DNA from: UBA2882 sp045542735
Lineage (GTDB): Bacteria > Bacillota > Clostridia > Lachnospirales > Lachnospiraceae
Assembly (NCBI GenBank): GCA_045542735.1
Contig: JAZQLQ010000012.1
Span: 1 to 64,000, forward strand
DNA: 64,000 nt
Reading direction: 5' to 3'
A program made the translations under genes and the position numbers. Below the pieces are notes generated by a model. It was not told the DNA's origin. It worked only from the letters and a program-made list of their open reading frames with translations, and made no database searches. Positions 41,452-49,553 of the stretch are shown here, one piece after another (within the stretch, counting starts at the first letter, position 1; each line of letters opens with the position of its first letter).

Positions 41452-42426
41452 CTATTCTTTTGCCAGACGGTTAATGGTTTTTAAGATTAAGTCGCAAATG
41501 TGGGTGTCGGCACTGCGTCCCAATTCTTTCACTGATTCTATGGGGATGAGTCCACCCGCCATGCAGGCATGTCCGCCACCATTACCGATTCCGAGTAATG
41601 CTTCATGGATGATTTCGCCGGCATCCATTTCATCGATTTCACTTCGAACGGAAAATTTCCAGCCGGTATCACGCTTGGCATAAACGACCGTAAAGTCAAC
41701 CTCATTTAAGGAAAGAATAAAATCGGAGACCATGGCAATGACTGCATCGGGACAGGAAAAGGGAATATATGCAATTCCGATATTTTCAAATACACGGATG
41801 GTATTGAATACTGCGCCGAACGCAGACAAGTCGGAAAATTCCATGTTGTTTCCGGATACTCTTCGTAGTGACGCATCGTCGGCATAAGGATTCAGATATG
41901 CATACATCTCAATATCGGCTTCTGTAACCCCGCGTGTAAATTGATTGGTGTCCATCTTGATACCATAAAGTAAGGCGGTAGCAGTACGGCAGTCCGGTGT
42001 GATGTTCAATTGCTTAAAGTATTGTGCGATGATTGTAGAACATGCACCTACTATGCGGACATCTTTATATTGATATTCGATTTCTACGACGGTAGGATGG
42101 TGGTCGATGCATGCGATTTCCGTGCCGATTAAATCAGTGACATTTCCGGCGTTTTTCTGGCTGTCAACCAGAATGATTTGGCTTTGCTCAGTCATCTGAC
42201 GTAAATGTTCTTTGGGTTGGATTGCAATCTCAAATTCTTCCAGAATTCGTTTTGTGCTTAATGCATCAATCTTTCCATCATAGCAGAGGGTGGAAGAAAT
42301 GTGAAAGTGCTCAAGCAGTCGGGCGAGCCCGTATGCACTTCCCAAGGCATCGGCATCGGGAAAGTTGTGGGTCTGAATATATACATGTGAATGTTTTAAT
42401 TGTTTAAGAAAATTTAATAATTCCAT
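41452..42426 (-). CDS. DHH-family phosphoesterase (NrnA-like)
   Basis: A 324-residue protein of the DHH/DHHA1 family, like NrnA, which degrades nanoRNA and may hydrolyse pAp. The motifs are HNFPDADALGSAYGL (residues about 20-34; canonical NPDGDAIGS), ILVDSQ, CIDHHP (DHH near residue 111) and the DHHA1 signature GIGNGGGHACMAGG near residue 283. The first motif has DADA in place of DGDA, a mild change that keeps both metal-binding Asp residues. It is monocistronic, facing the AI-2E gene. Confidence 0.88.
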   Translation of the reverse strand: MELLNFLKQLKHSHVYIQTHNFPDADALGSAYGLARLLEHFHISSTLCYDGKIDALSTKRILEEFEIAIQPKEHLRQMTEQSQIILVDSQKNAGNVTDLIGTEIACIDHHPTVVEIEYQYKDVRIVGACSTIIAQYFKQLNITPDCRTATALLYGIKMDTNQFTRGVTEADIEMYAYLNPYADDASLRRVSGNNMEFSDLSAFGAVFNTIRVFENIGIAYIPFSCPDAVIAMVSDFILSLNEVDFTVVYAKRDTGWKFSVRSEIDEMDAGEIIHEALLGIGNGGGHACMAGGLIPIESVKELGRSADTHICDLILKTINRLAKE

Positions 42427-42525
42427 GACTACTCCCTATTAAAAATACATGATAAAATAAATCTGACTTATTTTACCATAGGATAGAAAGGGGAGGCAAC
42501 TTTCTGTTTATATAATGGAAAAAAG

Positions 42526-42534
42526 TGCTATAAT
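42526..42534 (+). promoter_or_regulatory. Extended -10 promoter for the AI-2E family gene
   Basis: TGCTATAAT at 42526-42534 is an extended -10 without a clear -35, 32 bases before the start codon. Confidence 0.5.
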
Positions 42535-42565
42535 ACCCATAAGATAAAGAAAAGGAAGAATGATT

Positions 42566-43696
42566 ATGGAACAAGGGAAAATGGATAAGAAAATAATCAA
42601 ATATTTTATTTTAATAGCTGTTTTAGTATTGGCGGTGACCAGATTTGATACATTGCTTGGTTTTATGGGTAAGCTGTGGAGCATTGCCACACCGTTGGTA
42701 CTGGGTGCAGTCATGGCATACATTTTAAATATCATTATGAAGAAGTTAGAACAATTCTTCTTCCCTAAGAGCAAGAAAAAGTTTGTGGCAGTAATCAGAC
42801 GTCCGGTATGTATTGTTTTGTCCATACTGTTGATTGTGCTGGTAGTATTCTTAATCATACGTCTGGTGGTTCCGGAGTTAATTGAGACCATTCGTTTAAT
42901 TGGTCAATGGATTCCTATCGGATTACAAAAGGGACAGGAGTTTTTATTGGAGAATTCTGATCAGATTCCTGAATTGGAGAAATGGATTGCAAGCTTCAAG
43001 TTTGATTGGGAAAGCACTGCCCAAAAAGCAATTCAGTATTTGACTACCGGTGTAGGAGGTCTGTTGGGATCTACCATTACCTTGGTGGGTACGATCGGTG
43101 GTGGTGTGACCAACTTTGTTATTGGTTTAATTTTCGCCATTTACATTTTAGCAAGTAAAGAGAAATTGCAGAGTCAGATTGCCAGAACTGCAAAAGCATA
43201 TGCAAAACCGGAGCTTCTTAAAAAAGCAGAAAAGGTCTTGGTGGTTGCAGATGAAACTTTTTCCAGTTTTATTATTGGCCAGTGTACTGAAGCGGTTATC
43301 CTTGGTGTTTTATGTATTATCGGTATGAAGATATTTGGTTTCGATTATGCGCCCATGGTTGGTACTTTTATTGGTGCAACTGCATTAATCCCGGTTGTAG
43401 GTGCATATATAGGTGGTGCGGTCGGATTTATTATGATTTTGACCGTCAGTCCTGTGAAAGCGGCTTTCTTCCTATTATTCCTTGTTGTTTTACAGCAGTT
43501 AGAGGGAAATATTATTTATCCCCGTGTGGTTGGTTCATCCATCGGTCTTCCGGGTATGTGGGTACTGGCATCTGTGACAATCGGTGCGGGACTTGGTGGT
43601 ATTGTGGGGATGCTTCTGGGTGTGCCCATGGCAGCGACGGCTTATAAATTATTGAGAAGCGATGTAAACAAGAGAGTAGAAAAGCAGAAAAAATAA
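42566..43696 (+). CDS. AI-2E family transporter
   Basis: A 376-residue membrane protein of the AI-2E (TqsA/YhhQ-like) superfamily with about seven to eight hydrophobic segments. Family features are the N-terminal LWSIATPLVLGAVMAYILN, and the C-terminal GTFIGATALIPVVGAYIGG and QQLEGNIIYPRVVGSSIGLP. Some members are Na+/H+ antiporters and one exports autoinducer-2; the substrate here is unknown. ATG 42566 has the better Shine-Dalgarno spacing (AAGGAAGA) than ATG 42560. Confidence 0.9.
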   Translation: MEQGKMDKKIIKYFILIAVLVLAVTRFDTLLGFMGKLWSIATPLVLGAVMAYILNIIMKKLEQFFFPKSKKKFVAVIRRPVCIVLSILLIVLVVFLIIRLVVPELIETIRLIGQWIPIGLQKGQEFLLENSDQIPELEKWIASFKFDWESTAQKAIQYLTTGVGGLLGSTITLVGTIGGGVTNFVIGLIFAIYILASKEKLQSQIARTAKAYAKPELLKKAEKVLVVADETFSSFIIGQCTEAVILGVLCIIGMKIFGFDYAPMVGTFIGATALIPVVGAYIGGAVGFIMILTVSPVKAAFFLLFLVVLQQLEGNIIYPRVVGSSIGLPGMWVLASVTIGAGLGGIVGMLLGVPMAATAYKLLRSDVNKRVEKQKK

Positions 43697-43698
43697 AA

Positions 43699-43730
43699 AG
43701 ACGGTGGTTGGTTATTGCCAGCCACCGTCT
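43699..43730. terminator. Stem-loop serving both convergent genes
   Basis: AGACGGTGGTTGG (43699-43711) pairs with CCAGCCACCGTCT (43718-43730). On the minus strand it is followed by TTTTATTTTTT, so it works best as terminator of the SDR gene, whose last codons it contains. On the plus strand it lies three bases after the AI-2E stop. Confidence 0.75.
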
Positions 43731-44431
43731 AATGTTATAATCTGACCTGTTAAATAAGAAGGACTATTGATAATCTGAATCACAAGTTTGGCTACTTCAT
43801 CTATGGTACCCATTCTGTCTGCAGGGATTTCTCCCTTCAAAATCTCGATATCCTCCATGGAAAAACATTTATTCATATCGGTATCAATGACACCGCATGC
43901 AATGGCGTTTACCTGAATATTGCTGGGCGCCAGTTCTTTGGCAAGAGCACGGGTAAAAGCATTCAGTCCACCTTTGGATGCGGAGTATGCTACTTCCATG
44001 GAAGCGCCCACATTTCCCCAAACAGAAGAAATGTTGATGATTTTACCTGATTTCTGATGTACCATCCCGGGAATAGCACATTTGGAACTGTAAAAAGCAG
44101 AAGATAAATTGGTCTTTATAATATAATCCCAGTCTTTATCTGACATATCGGAGGTTAAACCCACGTATGAAATGCCTGCATTATTTACTAAAACATCCAG
44201 ATGGTCAATTTCTTCAAAGCACTTTTTTAAAAAATCATAGGATGATACATCTCCCACAAAGCAAGTTACATTTACCAGGTATTGGGATTCCAACTCGTTT
44301 TTTAAACGGTATAATTGCTCGCCGGAATTTTTACAAACAATGTATAAGTCATAATCATGAGCGGCGAGTTGTGTGGCGATGGCTTTACCGATTCCTCGGG
44401 ATGCGCCGGTAACAAAAGCGGTACGTCTCAT
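43712..44431 (-). CDS. SDR-family NAD(P)-dependent reductase (FabG/YmfI-like)
   Basis: A 239-residue classical short-chain dehydrogenase. The cofactor motif TGASRGIGKAIA is at residues 8-19, NNAG near 87, the catalytic Ser in NISSVWGNVG, and Tyr-x-x-x-Lys in AYSASKGG near residue 150. The stretch SVWGNVGASMEVAYSASKGG and ALAKELAPSNIQVNAIACGV resembles YmfI, which reduces an elongation factor P modification in Bacillus; FabG-type acyl reduction is the alternative. The gene stands alone, outside any fab cluster, which favours the YmfI reading slightly. Confidence 0.85.
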   Translation of the reverse strand: MRRTAFVTGASRGIGKAIATQLAAHDYDLYIVCKNSGEQLYRLKNELESQYLVNVTCFVGDVSSYDFLKKCFEEIDHLDVLVNNAGISYVGLTSDMSDKDWDYIIKTNLSSAFYSSKCAIPGMVHQKSGKIINISSVWGNVGASMEVAYSASKGGLNAFTRALAKELAPSNIQVNAIACGVIDTDMNKCFSMEDIEILKGEIPADRMGTIDEVAKLVIQIINSPSYLTGQIITLDGGWQ

Positions 44432-44597
44432 ACACAGACCTCCTTCCTTATTGAATCATGTTTCTTCTATATATATTTTAACATAAATATTACATAAAAG
44501 GTGAAAATATATTTAATCCATGGAAAAATATTTCACTGCATAATTTACATAATGTGACGAAGTAAAAATGGAAAAAAGCGGAAAAAGCGCGAAATAG

Positions 44598-44626
44598 TTG
44601 ACAAGAATGGTTTACAGTGATATATT
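44598..44626 (+). promoter_or_regulatory. Promoter of the NlpC/P60 gene
   Basis: TTGACA (44598-44603), 17 bases, TATATT (44621-44626). The WalR-type box lies just downstream. Confidence 0.7.
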
Positions 44627-44627
44627 A

Positions 44628-44653
44628 TGTAACAGATGTAATAATTTTGTAAC
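44628..44653 (+). promoter_or_regulatory. WalR (YycF)-type box
   Basis: TGTAAT (44637-44642), five bases, TGTAAC (44648-44653) fits the WalR consensus TGTWAH-N5-TGTWAH. A third TGTAAC precedes it at 44628. WalRK controls wall hydrolases in Firmicutes, and the gene downstream is one. Confidence 0.6.
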
Positions 44654-44692
44654 AAATATTTATAAACGAATAGCGAAAAATATGGAGGAATT

Positions 44693-45988
44693 ATGTTTCG
44701 TAAATATACAAAAGTTGTAGCAGCGATATGTGCAGCGGCAGTTGTAATTTCAGCAACATCTACCATGGCATTAGCCGGTTCTTTCGGTTTACCCACTGTA
44801 GGTGCAGCGACAGTGATTGATTCAACACCTGCTGTTGACCATACAAGCGAGACAACGACAGCAACAACAGCAACAACCCTGATTAGTACAGAGCCTGTGC
44901 AGCAGGTTGCGGAGAGTCAGACACTTGAACTGGTTTCATTGGCAGTTGGCGAAGCTGCAAACGATCAGTTCACAATGGTACATACATCTACAGATGCTAC
45001 ACAGACAGTTGATACACCTGCGGTAGAGGAAACAGTGGAAGTTGTTCCTGAAGAAGTGACTGTATCTGAAAACAGCATGGAAGAAGATTTTTCTAATCTG
45101 GTAATTGCACAGGTAAATGATTACGTAAATGTAAGAAGCATGCCTAGTGAAGAAGGCGAGATTCTTGGTAAATTATATGATGATTCTGTTGGAGAGTTTA
45201 TTTCCGAACAGGATGGCTGGTATGAGATCAAATCCGGCAGTGTACAGGGCTTTGTAAAAGCCGAGTATGTAGTGACCGGTGAAGATGCAATTGCACTTGC
45301 AAAAGAAGTTGGAAAGAGAATTGCAACAGTTAATACAACAACCTTATTTGTAAGAGAAGAAGCTACAACAGATTCTTCCGTTGTAGGTATGGTTCCTCTT
45401 GAGGATGAGTTGAGTGTTACTGAAGAAGGTGTAACAGAAGGCTGGGTTAAAGTATCCATCGAAGAAGGTGAAGGATATGTATCCACAGAATTTGTTACAT
45501 TGACTACAGAATTTGTCAAAGCTGAATCAAAAGCTGAGGAAGAGGCAAGATTAGAGGCTGAAGCCGCAGCAAGAAGAAAAGCAAATGCAGCAGCAAGCAG
45601 CTCTGCAGCATCACAGTCCGGTGCAGTTGTAAGCGGCGGTTCCGGAACAGGTAATGCAGTTGCAAGTTATGCGTTACAGTTTGTTGGTAACCCTTATGTA
45701 TATGGTGGTACAAGCTTAACAAACGGAGCAGACTGTTCAGGATTTGTAATGGCAGTATATTCACACTTTGGTGTTGGTTTACCTCACTCCTCCGGAGCAC
45801 AGAGAGGATGCGGATATGATGTAGGTGGCTTAGGCAATGCACAGCCCGGTGATATCGTATGCTACTCCGGTCACGTAGGTATCTACATTGGTAACGGACA
45901 GATTGTACATGCATCTACAGCAGCAACAGGTATTAAAGTATCCAATGCGGGTTATAGACAGGTACTTTCCGTAAGACGTATTTTCTAA
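44693..45988 (+). CDS. Secreted NlpC/P60 D,L-endopeptidase with two SH3b domains
   Basis: A 431-residue peptidoglycan hydrolase that would cut stem peptides. The signal peptide covers about residues 1-28. A Thr-rich stretch follows, then bacterial SH3 domains at about residues 138-200 (YVNVRSMPSEEGEILGKLYD) and 212-275 (TLFVREEATTDSSVVGMV). An Ala/Glu-rich linker leads to the NlpC/P60 domain at about 320-431 with Cys348 in DCSGFVM, His394 in GHVGIYI and His406. The layout resembles secreted hydrolases used in growth or daughter-cell separation. A strong promoter and WalR-type box precede it. Confidence 0.93.
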   Translation: MFRKYTKVVAAICAAAVVISATSTMALAGSFGLPTVGAATVIDSTPAVDHTSETTTATTATTLISTEPVQQVAESQTLELVSLAVGEAANDQFTMVHTSTDATQTVDTPAVEETVEVVPEEVTVSENSMEEDFSNLVIAQVNDYVNVRSMPSEEGEILGKLYDDSVGEFISEQDGWYEIKSGSVQGFVKAEYVVTGEDAIALAKEVGKRIATVNTTTLFVREEATTDSSVVGMVPLEDELSVTEEGVTEGWVKVSIEEGEGYVSTEFVTLTTEFVKAESKAEEEARLEAEAAARRKANAAASSSAASQSGAVVSGGSGTGNAVASYALQFVGNPYVYGGTSLTNGADCSGFVMAVYSHFGVGLPHSSGAQRGCGYDVGGLGNAQPGDIVCYSGHVGIYIGNGQIVHASTAATGIKVSNAGYRQVLSVRRIF

Positions 45989-45999
45989 AAAAGATATTA

Positions 46000-46029
46000 A
46001 GCCCTCGGCCAAATGGCCGGGGGTTTTTT
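46000..46029 (+). terminator. Terminator of the NlpC/P60 gene
   Basis: CCCTCGGCC (46002-46010) pairs with GGCCGGGGG (46015-46023) on an AAAT loop, followed by six Ts. Confidence 0.92.
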
Positions 46030-46185
46030 ATATGGCTTACCTCATTGTAAGGTGATTGCCACATACCAAAAATAAGTTTTTGCTTAGTTTTGTGCCGCGG
46101 AAAAATATCGTTTTTGGACAATATGCACAAAAAAACAAAAAACCATTACAAAAAACACGTATTAACCAGTCTGGTCAAGAAAAAG

Positions 46186-46256
46186 TTATCCACAATAAAA
46201 AACCCCCATTTTAAAGCGAATTTGACTTATACACGAAGTTATACACATTATCCACA
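46186..46256 (+). promoter_or_regulatory. Cluster of four DnaA boxes
   Basis: TTATCCACA (46186-46194), TTATACACG (46227-46235, one mismatch), TTATACACA (46239-46247) and TTATCCACA (46248-46256) all point the same way; three fit TTATNCACA exactly. A further near match, TTGTACACA, is at 46311. The rest of the 485-base gap is very AT-rich and free of genes. dnaA, dnaN, rpmH and gyrB are not in the window, so this looks like a secondary DnaA-binding site rather than oriC. Confidence 0.65.
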
Positions 46257-46408
46257 GGAAAAAAGGTGAAAAATAACATTGTTTTATGGAAACCTTGTCG
46301 AACGGGTGTTTTGTACACAAATTATGAAAATGGTTTTTTTGAACAAAAAATCATTTTTTGCCCTTGACTTTTTTATAGTGAAAAAACATGAAACAATTTC
46401 CAAAATTG

Positions 46409-46438
46409 TTGCAAAATTTACTGACAATATGGTATAAT
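46409..46438 (+). promoter_or_regulatory. Promoter of hpf
   Basis: TTGCAA (46409-46414), 18 bases, TATAAT (46433-46438) with an extended TG (TGGTATAAT). It lies about 150 bases after the last strong DnaA box. Confidence 0.65.
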
Positions 46439-46473
46439 TACCATACAGTTTAACACAGAAAGGGATGGGCAGC

Positions 46474-47001
46474 ATGAAATACATAATCTTAGGTAAAAAC
46501 ATTGAAGTAACAGATGGTTTAAGAGCAGCAGTGGAGGACAAGATCGGTAAACTCGAGAAATACTTCACACCGGAGACAGAAGTACATGTTACCTTAAGCG
46601 TTGAAAAAGACAGACAGAAAATTGAAGTTACAATTCCTGTAAAAGGAAGCATTATCCGTTCTGAGCAGGTAAGTAACGATATGTATGTATCCATTGATCT
46701 GGTAGAAGAGATCATTGAGAGACAGTTGAAAAAATACAAAAAGAAATTAACAGACCAGAAGCAGGCAGCAAGCTTCTTCAAACAGGACTATATTGACAAA
46801 GATTTCATGGATGATGAAGAGATTAAGATCATCCGTAGCAAGAAGTTTGATATCAAACCTATGTATCCCGAGGATGCATGTGTACAGATGGAGCTTTTGG
46901 GACACAACTTCTTTGTATTCTGCAATGCTGAGACAGATCAGGTAAATGTAGTTTACAAGAGAAAAGGTAATACTTACGGATTGATTGAGCCGGAAGTATA
47001 A
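46474..47001 (+). CDS. hpf: Ribosome hibernation promoting factor, long form
   Basis: HPF binds 30S subunits and pairs 70S ribosomes into inactive 100S dimers in stationary phase. The 175-residue product has the N-terminal ribosome-binding domain (residues 1-100, IILGKNIEVTDGLRAAVEDK and EKYFTPETEVHVTLSVEK) and the C-terminal dimerisation domain (IIRSKKFDIKPMYPEDACVQ to NVVYKRKGNTYGLIEPEV), which marks the long form of Firmicutes. ATG 46474 is preferred over 46465 because the Shine-Dalgarno AAAGGG would otherwise touch the start. Confidence 0.95.
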   Translation: MKYIILGKNIEVTDGLRAAVEDKIGKLEKYFTPETEVHVTLSVEKDRQKIEVTIPVKGSIIRSEQVSNDMYVSIDLVEEIIERQLKKYKKKLTDQKQAASFFKQDYIDKDFMDDEEIKIIRSKKFDIKPMYPEDACVQMELLGHNFFVFCNAETDQVNVVYKRKGNTYGLIEPEV

Positions 47002-47025
47002 ATTGACAATTTTATATGGACAAGC

Positions 47026-47056
47026 AAAAGGAGATGCACAGATGCATCTCCTTTTT
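47026..47056 (+). terminator. Terminator of hpf
   Basis: AAAAGGAGATGC (47026-47037) pairs with GCATCTCCTTTT, followed by further Ts. It lies 25 bases after the hpf stop. Confidence 0.9.
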
Positions 47057-47156
47057 GGGTTATTTTTGATGGAATCATATCATAGGTTGATAGGAGAAGA
47101 ACAATGCAAAGTGAGGGATTCTTATCAAAGGCAGGATAGAAAAAATAATCATTGCA

Positions 47157-48179
47157 ATGGCAATTGGGCTGGCTGTTGTAGTGTGTGTGAATATTTGTGA
47201 TATTGTAGCAGAAGTTTTGCAGTATGATGCTATTGGTGACGATGCGGATGAACCTCAAAAAGATTTTATCCGTTGGATGGAGTTTACACCTACCAAAGAA
47301 GCATTGCAGACAGCTTATGAATGGGATAAAGAGACCTGGTGTGAACAGACACATATTGATTGGATTGCCTTGCTTGCCTATGGAGCTGTCAAGGGAGGCG
47401 GTGAGTACAATAAAAAAGCGATTAAAGCCATGGATAATTATGCCAATGCAGTCCGCAGCGGCGAAAGAACCATGGAAGAGTTGGAAGAGCTGGAACATTA
47501 TAATTATTATTATGAGATTCTTTCGGCGGTTTTGGGTGGTATGGTTGGTACTTATCGCATTGAAGTACCGAATGGTGACGGGAGTGTCACTTGGCAGGAT
47601 TGTTATGGACTCAAGGCCTTTTCGCCCGTTGCTAAGGGATTTTATTATGAGCATTATGATGATTTCGGAGCGGGAAGAAGCTATGGATATGAACGCAAAC
47701 ATCTGGGGCATGACATGATGGGGCAGATTGGGACGCCCATTATTGCGGTGGAGTCCGGTTATGTGGAAGCGCTTGGCTGGAACCAGTATGGTGGTTGGCG
47801 TATAGGTATCCGTAGTATGGATAAAAAGCGATACTACTACTATGCTCATTTGCGTCAGGACTACCCTTATGCAGAAGGGCTTAAAGAAGGTGATTTAGTG
47901 ACTGCCGGAGATGTGATTGGTTATATGGGACACACTGGCTACAGCGTGTCGGAAAATGTCAACAACATCGAAACGGTGCATTTGCATCTGGGTATGGAAA
48001 TTATCTTTGATGAGAGCCAAAAAGACTCGGATAATGAAATTTGGATTGATTGTTATGAATTGACAAAATTCTTATACAGAAATCAGTCAGCAGTAGAGAA
48101 AACAGGGGAAGGAAGGGAATGGAAGCGCGTTTATGATATGGAAGATCCGTCATTAAATTCCAAGATTGTTTCCCCTTAA
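47157..48179 (+). CDS. M23-family metallopeptidase, membrane-anchored (start uncertain)
   Basis: A roughly 340-residue protein with an N-terminal membrane helix (MAIGLAVVVCVNICDIV) and a C-terminal LytM/M23 domain: zinc ligands in LGHDMMGQIG near residue 183 and VHLHLGME near residue 274, with YYYYAHLRQ between. M23 enzymes cleave peptidoglycan cross-bridges. The start is doubtful: ATG 47157 has no Shine-Dalgarno and would leave no positive residues before the helix. The frame is open back to 47115 and upstream codons encode ILIKGRIEKIII, a natural membrane-anchor start, but offer only ATT/ATC/ATA. A frameshift or rare start codon is possible. Confidence 0.82.
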   Translation: MAIGLAVVVCVNICDIVAEVLQYDAIGDDADEPQKDFIRWMEFTPTKEALQTAYEWDKETWCEQTHIDWIALLAYGAVKGGGEYNKKAIKAMDNYANAVRSGERTMEELEELEHYNYYYEILSAVLGGMVGTYRIEVPNGDGSVTWQDCYGLKAFSPVAKGFYYEHYDDFGAGRSYGYERKHLGHDMMGQIGTPIIAVESGYVEALGWNQYGGWRIGIRSMDKKRYYYYAHLRQDYPYAEGLKEGDLVTAGDVIGYMGHTGYSVSENVNNIETVHLHLGMEIIFDESQKDSDNEIWIDCYELTKFLYRNQSAVEKTGEGREWKRVYDMEDPSLNSKIVSP

Positions 48180-48184
48180 AAACA

Positions 48185-48213
48185 TTGCAAAAAGAATACC
48201 TCTATGTTAAAAT
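48185..48213 (+). promoter_or_regulatory. Promoter of the butyrate operon
   Basis: TTGCAA (48185-48190), 17 bases, TAAAAT (48208-48213). thl starts 86 bases after the -10, leaving a leader of about 80 bases. Confidence 0.6.
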
Positions 48214-48224
48214 AAGAACAGCGG

Positions 48225-48252
48225 GCAATGATAAAAAAATAACAATCATTGC
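48225..48252 (+). promoter_or_regulatory. Perfect dyad in the thl leader
   Basis: GCAATGAT (48225-48232) and ATCATTGC (48245-48252) form an exact eight-base inverted repeat with a 12-base A-rich spacer, starting about five bases past the likely transcription start. It could be an operator or a 5' stabilising hairpin. It does not resemble the Rex site TTGTGAA-N4-TTCACAA. Confidence 0.55.
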
Positions 48253-48298
48253 GAAGCGTGAAATTTACTGATATTTCAAGAGTTTGGAGGAAAGAAAA

Positions 48299-49480
48299 AT
48301 GGCAAAGAAAGTCGTATTAGCAGGCGCATGCCGTACCGCTATCGGTACAATGGGTGGTACTTTAAGTGGAACACCCGCTGCTGAACTGGGTGCAATCGTT
48401 ATCAAAGAAGCTTTAAACAGAGCCGGTGTTGCTCCCGAAGCTGTAGATCAGGTTTATATGGGTTGTGTTATTCAGGCCGGTTTAGGACAGAATGTAGCTC
48501 GTCAGGCAAGTATCAAAGCAGGTTTACCTGTAGAAGTTCCTGCAGTTACTGTTAACGTTGTATGTGGTTCCGGTTTGAACTGTGTAAACATGGCAGCTCA
48601 GATGATTCAGGCAGGCGATGCAGACATCGTTGTAGCAGGTGGTATGGAAAATATGTCCATGGCTCCTTACGCTATGATGCAGGGCCGTTATGGTTATAGA
48701 ATGGGTAACAACAAATTGGTTGATACCATGGTAAACGATGCATTATGGGATGCATTCAATGACTATCACATGATTAAGACAGCAGACAACATCTGCGAAG
48801 AGTGGGGATTAACCCGTGAAGAGTTAGATGCATTTGCAGTAGCAAGTCAGCAGAAAGCTGTTGCAGCTCAGGAAGCAGGTGCATTTGATAAAGAAATCGT
48901 TCCCGTAGAGATTAAAAAGAAAAAAGAGACAATCGTATTCAACAAAGACGAAGGTCCCAGACCCGGTACATCCATGGAAGGTCTTGCAAAACTTCGCCCT
49001 ATCAATCCCGATGGATTTGTTACAGCAGGTAATGCATCCGGTATCAATGACGGTGCTGCTGCAATCGTTGTTATGAGCGAAGAAAAAGCAAAAGAACTTG
49101 GCGTTAAACCTATGGCTACTTTCGTAGCAGGTGCATTGGCAGGTTGCAGACCCGAAGTTATGGGTATCGGTCCTGTTCCCGCTTCCAAGAAAGTATTGGA
49201 TAAAGCAGGATTAAAGATTGAAGATATCGATATCATCGAAGCAAACGAAGCTTTCGCTGCTCAGTCTGTAGCAGTAGGAAAAGACCTCGGTATCGATGTA
49301 GAGAAACAGTTGAACCCCAATGGTGGTGCTATTGCTCTCGGACATCCCGTAGGTGCTTCCGGATGCCGTATCTTAGTTACATTGCTTCATGAGATGGAAG
49401 CAAAAGATGCTAAGAAAGGTCTTGCTACACTTTGTATCGGTGGCGGTATGGGTTGTGCAACCATCGTTGAAAGAGACTAA
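48299..49480 (+). CDS. thl: Acetyl-CoA C-acetyltransferase (thiolase)
   Basis: Thiolase condenses two acetyl-CoA to acetoacetyl-CoA, the first step to butyrate. The 393-residue protein has the nucleophilic Cys in VVCGSGLNCVNMA near residue 89, His in GGAIALGHPVGASGCRI near residue 349 and the second catalytic Cys in CIGGGMGCATI near residue 379. ATG 48299 follows TGGAGGAAAG; ATG 48284 is upstream of it and unlikely. It heads the thl-crt-hbd-bcd-etfB-etfA cluster, but a terminator separates it from crt. Confidence 0.97.
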   Translation: MAKKVVLAGACRTAIGTMGGTLSGTPAAELGAIVIKEALNRAGVAPEAVDQVYMGCVIQAGLGQNVARQASIKAGLPVEVPAVTVNVVCGSGLNCVNMAAQMIQAGDADIVVAGGMENMSMAPYAMMQGRYGYRMGNNKLVDTMVNDALWDAFNDYHMIKTADNICEEWGLTREELDAFAVASQQKAVAAQEAGAFDKEIVPVEIKKKKETIVFNKDEGPRPGTSMEGLAKLRPINPDGFVTAGNASGINDGAAAIVVMSEEKAKELGVKPMATFVAGALAGCRPEVMGIGPVPASKKVLDKAGLKIEDIDIIEANEAFAAQSVAVGKDLGIDVEKQLNPNGGAIALGHPVGASGCRILVTLLHEMEAKDAKKGLATLCIGGGMGCATIVERD

Positions 49481-49501
49481 TTGAAGCTAATTTGAAACAT
49501 T

Positions 49502-49553
49502 ACACCATGGCTTGTTTTCCCTAAAAATGGGGAAAACAGGTCAAGGTGTTTTT
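49502..49553 (+). terminator. Internal terminator between thl and crt
   Basis: ACACCATGGCTTGTTTTCCC (49502-49521) pairs with the stretch GGGGAAAACAGG to GGTGT (49529-49549), a stem of about 20 pairs with one mismatch and two wobbles, followed by TTTTT. Only 45 bases separate it from the crt start and no promoter is evident there, so it likely trims transcription after thl. Confidence 0.8.

Noticed and set aside
42066..42407. Plus-strand open frames inside the DHH gene and many similar frames elsewhere
   Set aside because: They lie antisense or out of frame to well-recognised genes, lack Shine-Dalgarno sites and show no family features.
46186..46256. DnaA-box cluster as the chromosomal oriC
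   Set aside because: No dnaA, dnaN, recF, gyrB, rpmH or rnpA gene lies nearby, and no clear strand switch of genes occurs at this point. A secondary DnaA site is the safer reading.
46985..47200. 71-residue open frame overlapping the hpf terminator and the M23 start
   Set aside because: It runs through a terminator stem, has no Shine-Dalgarno or family features, and overlaps the M23 frame. It is kept only as a hint of a possible frameshift at the M23 start.
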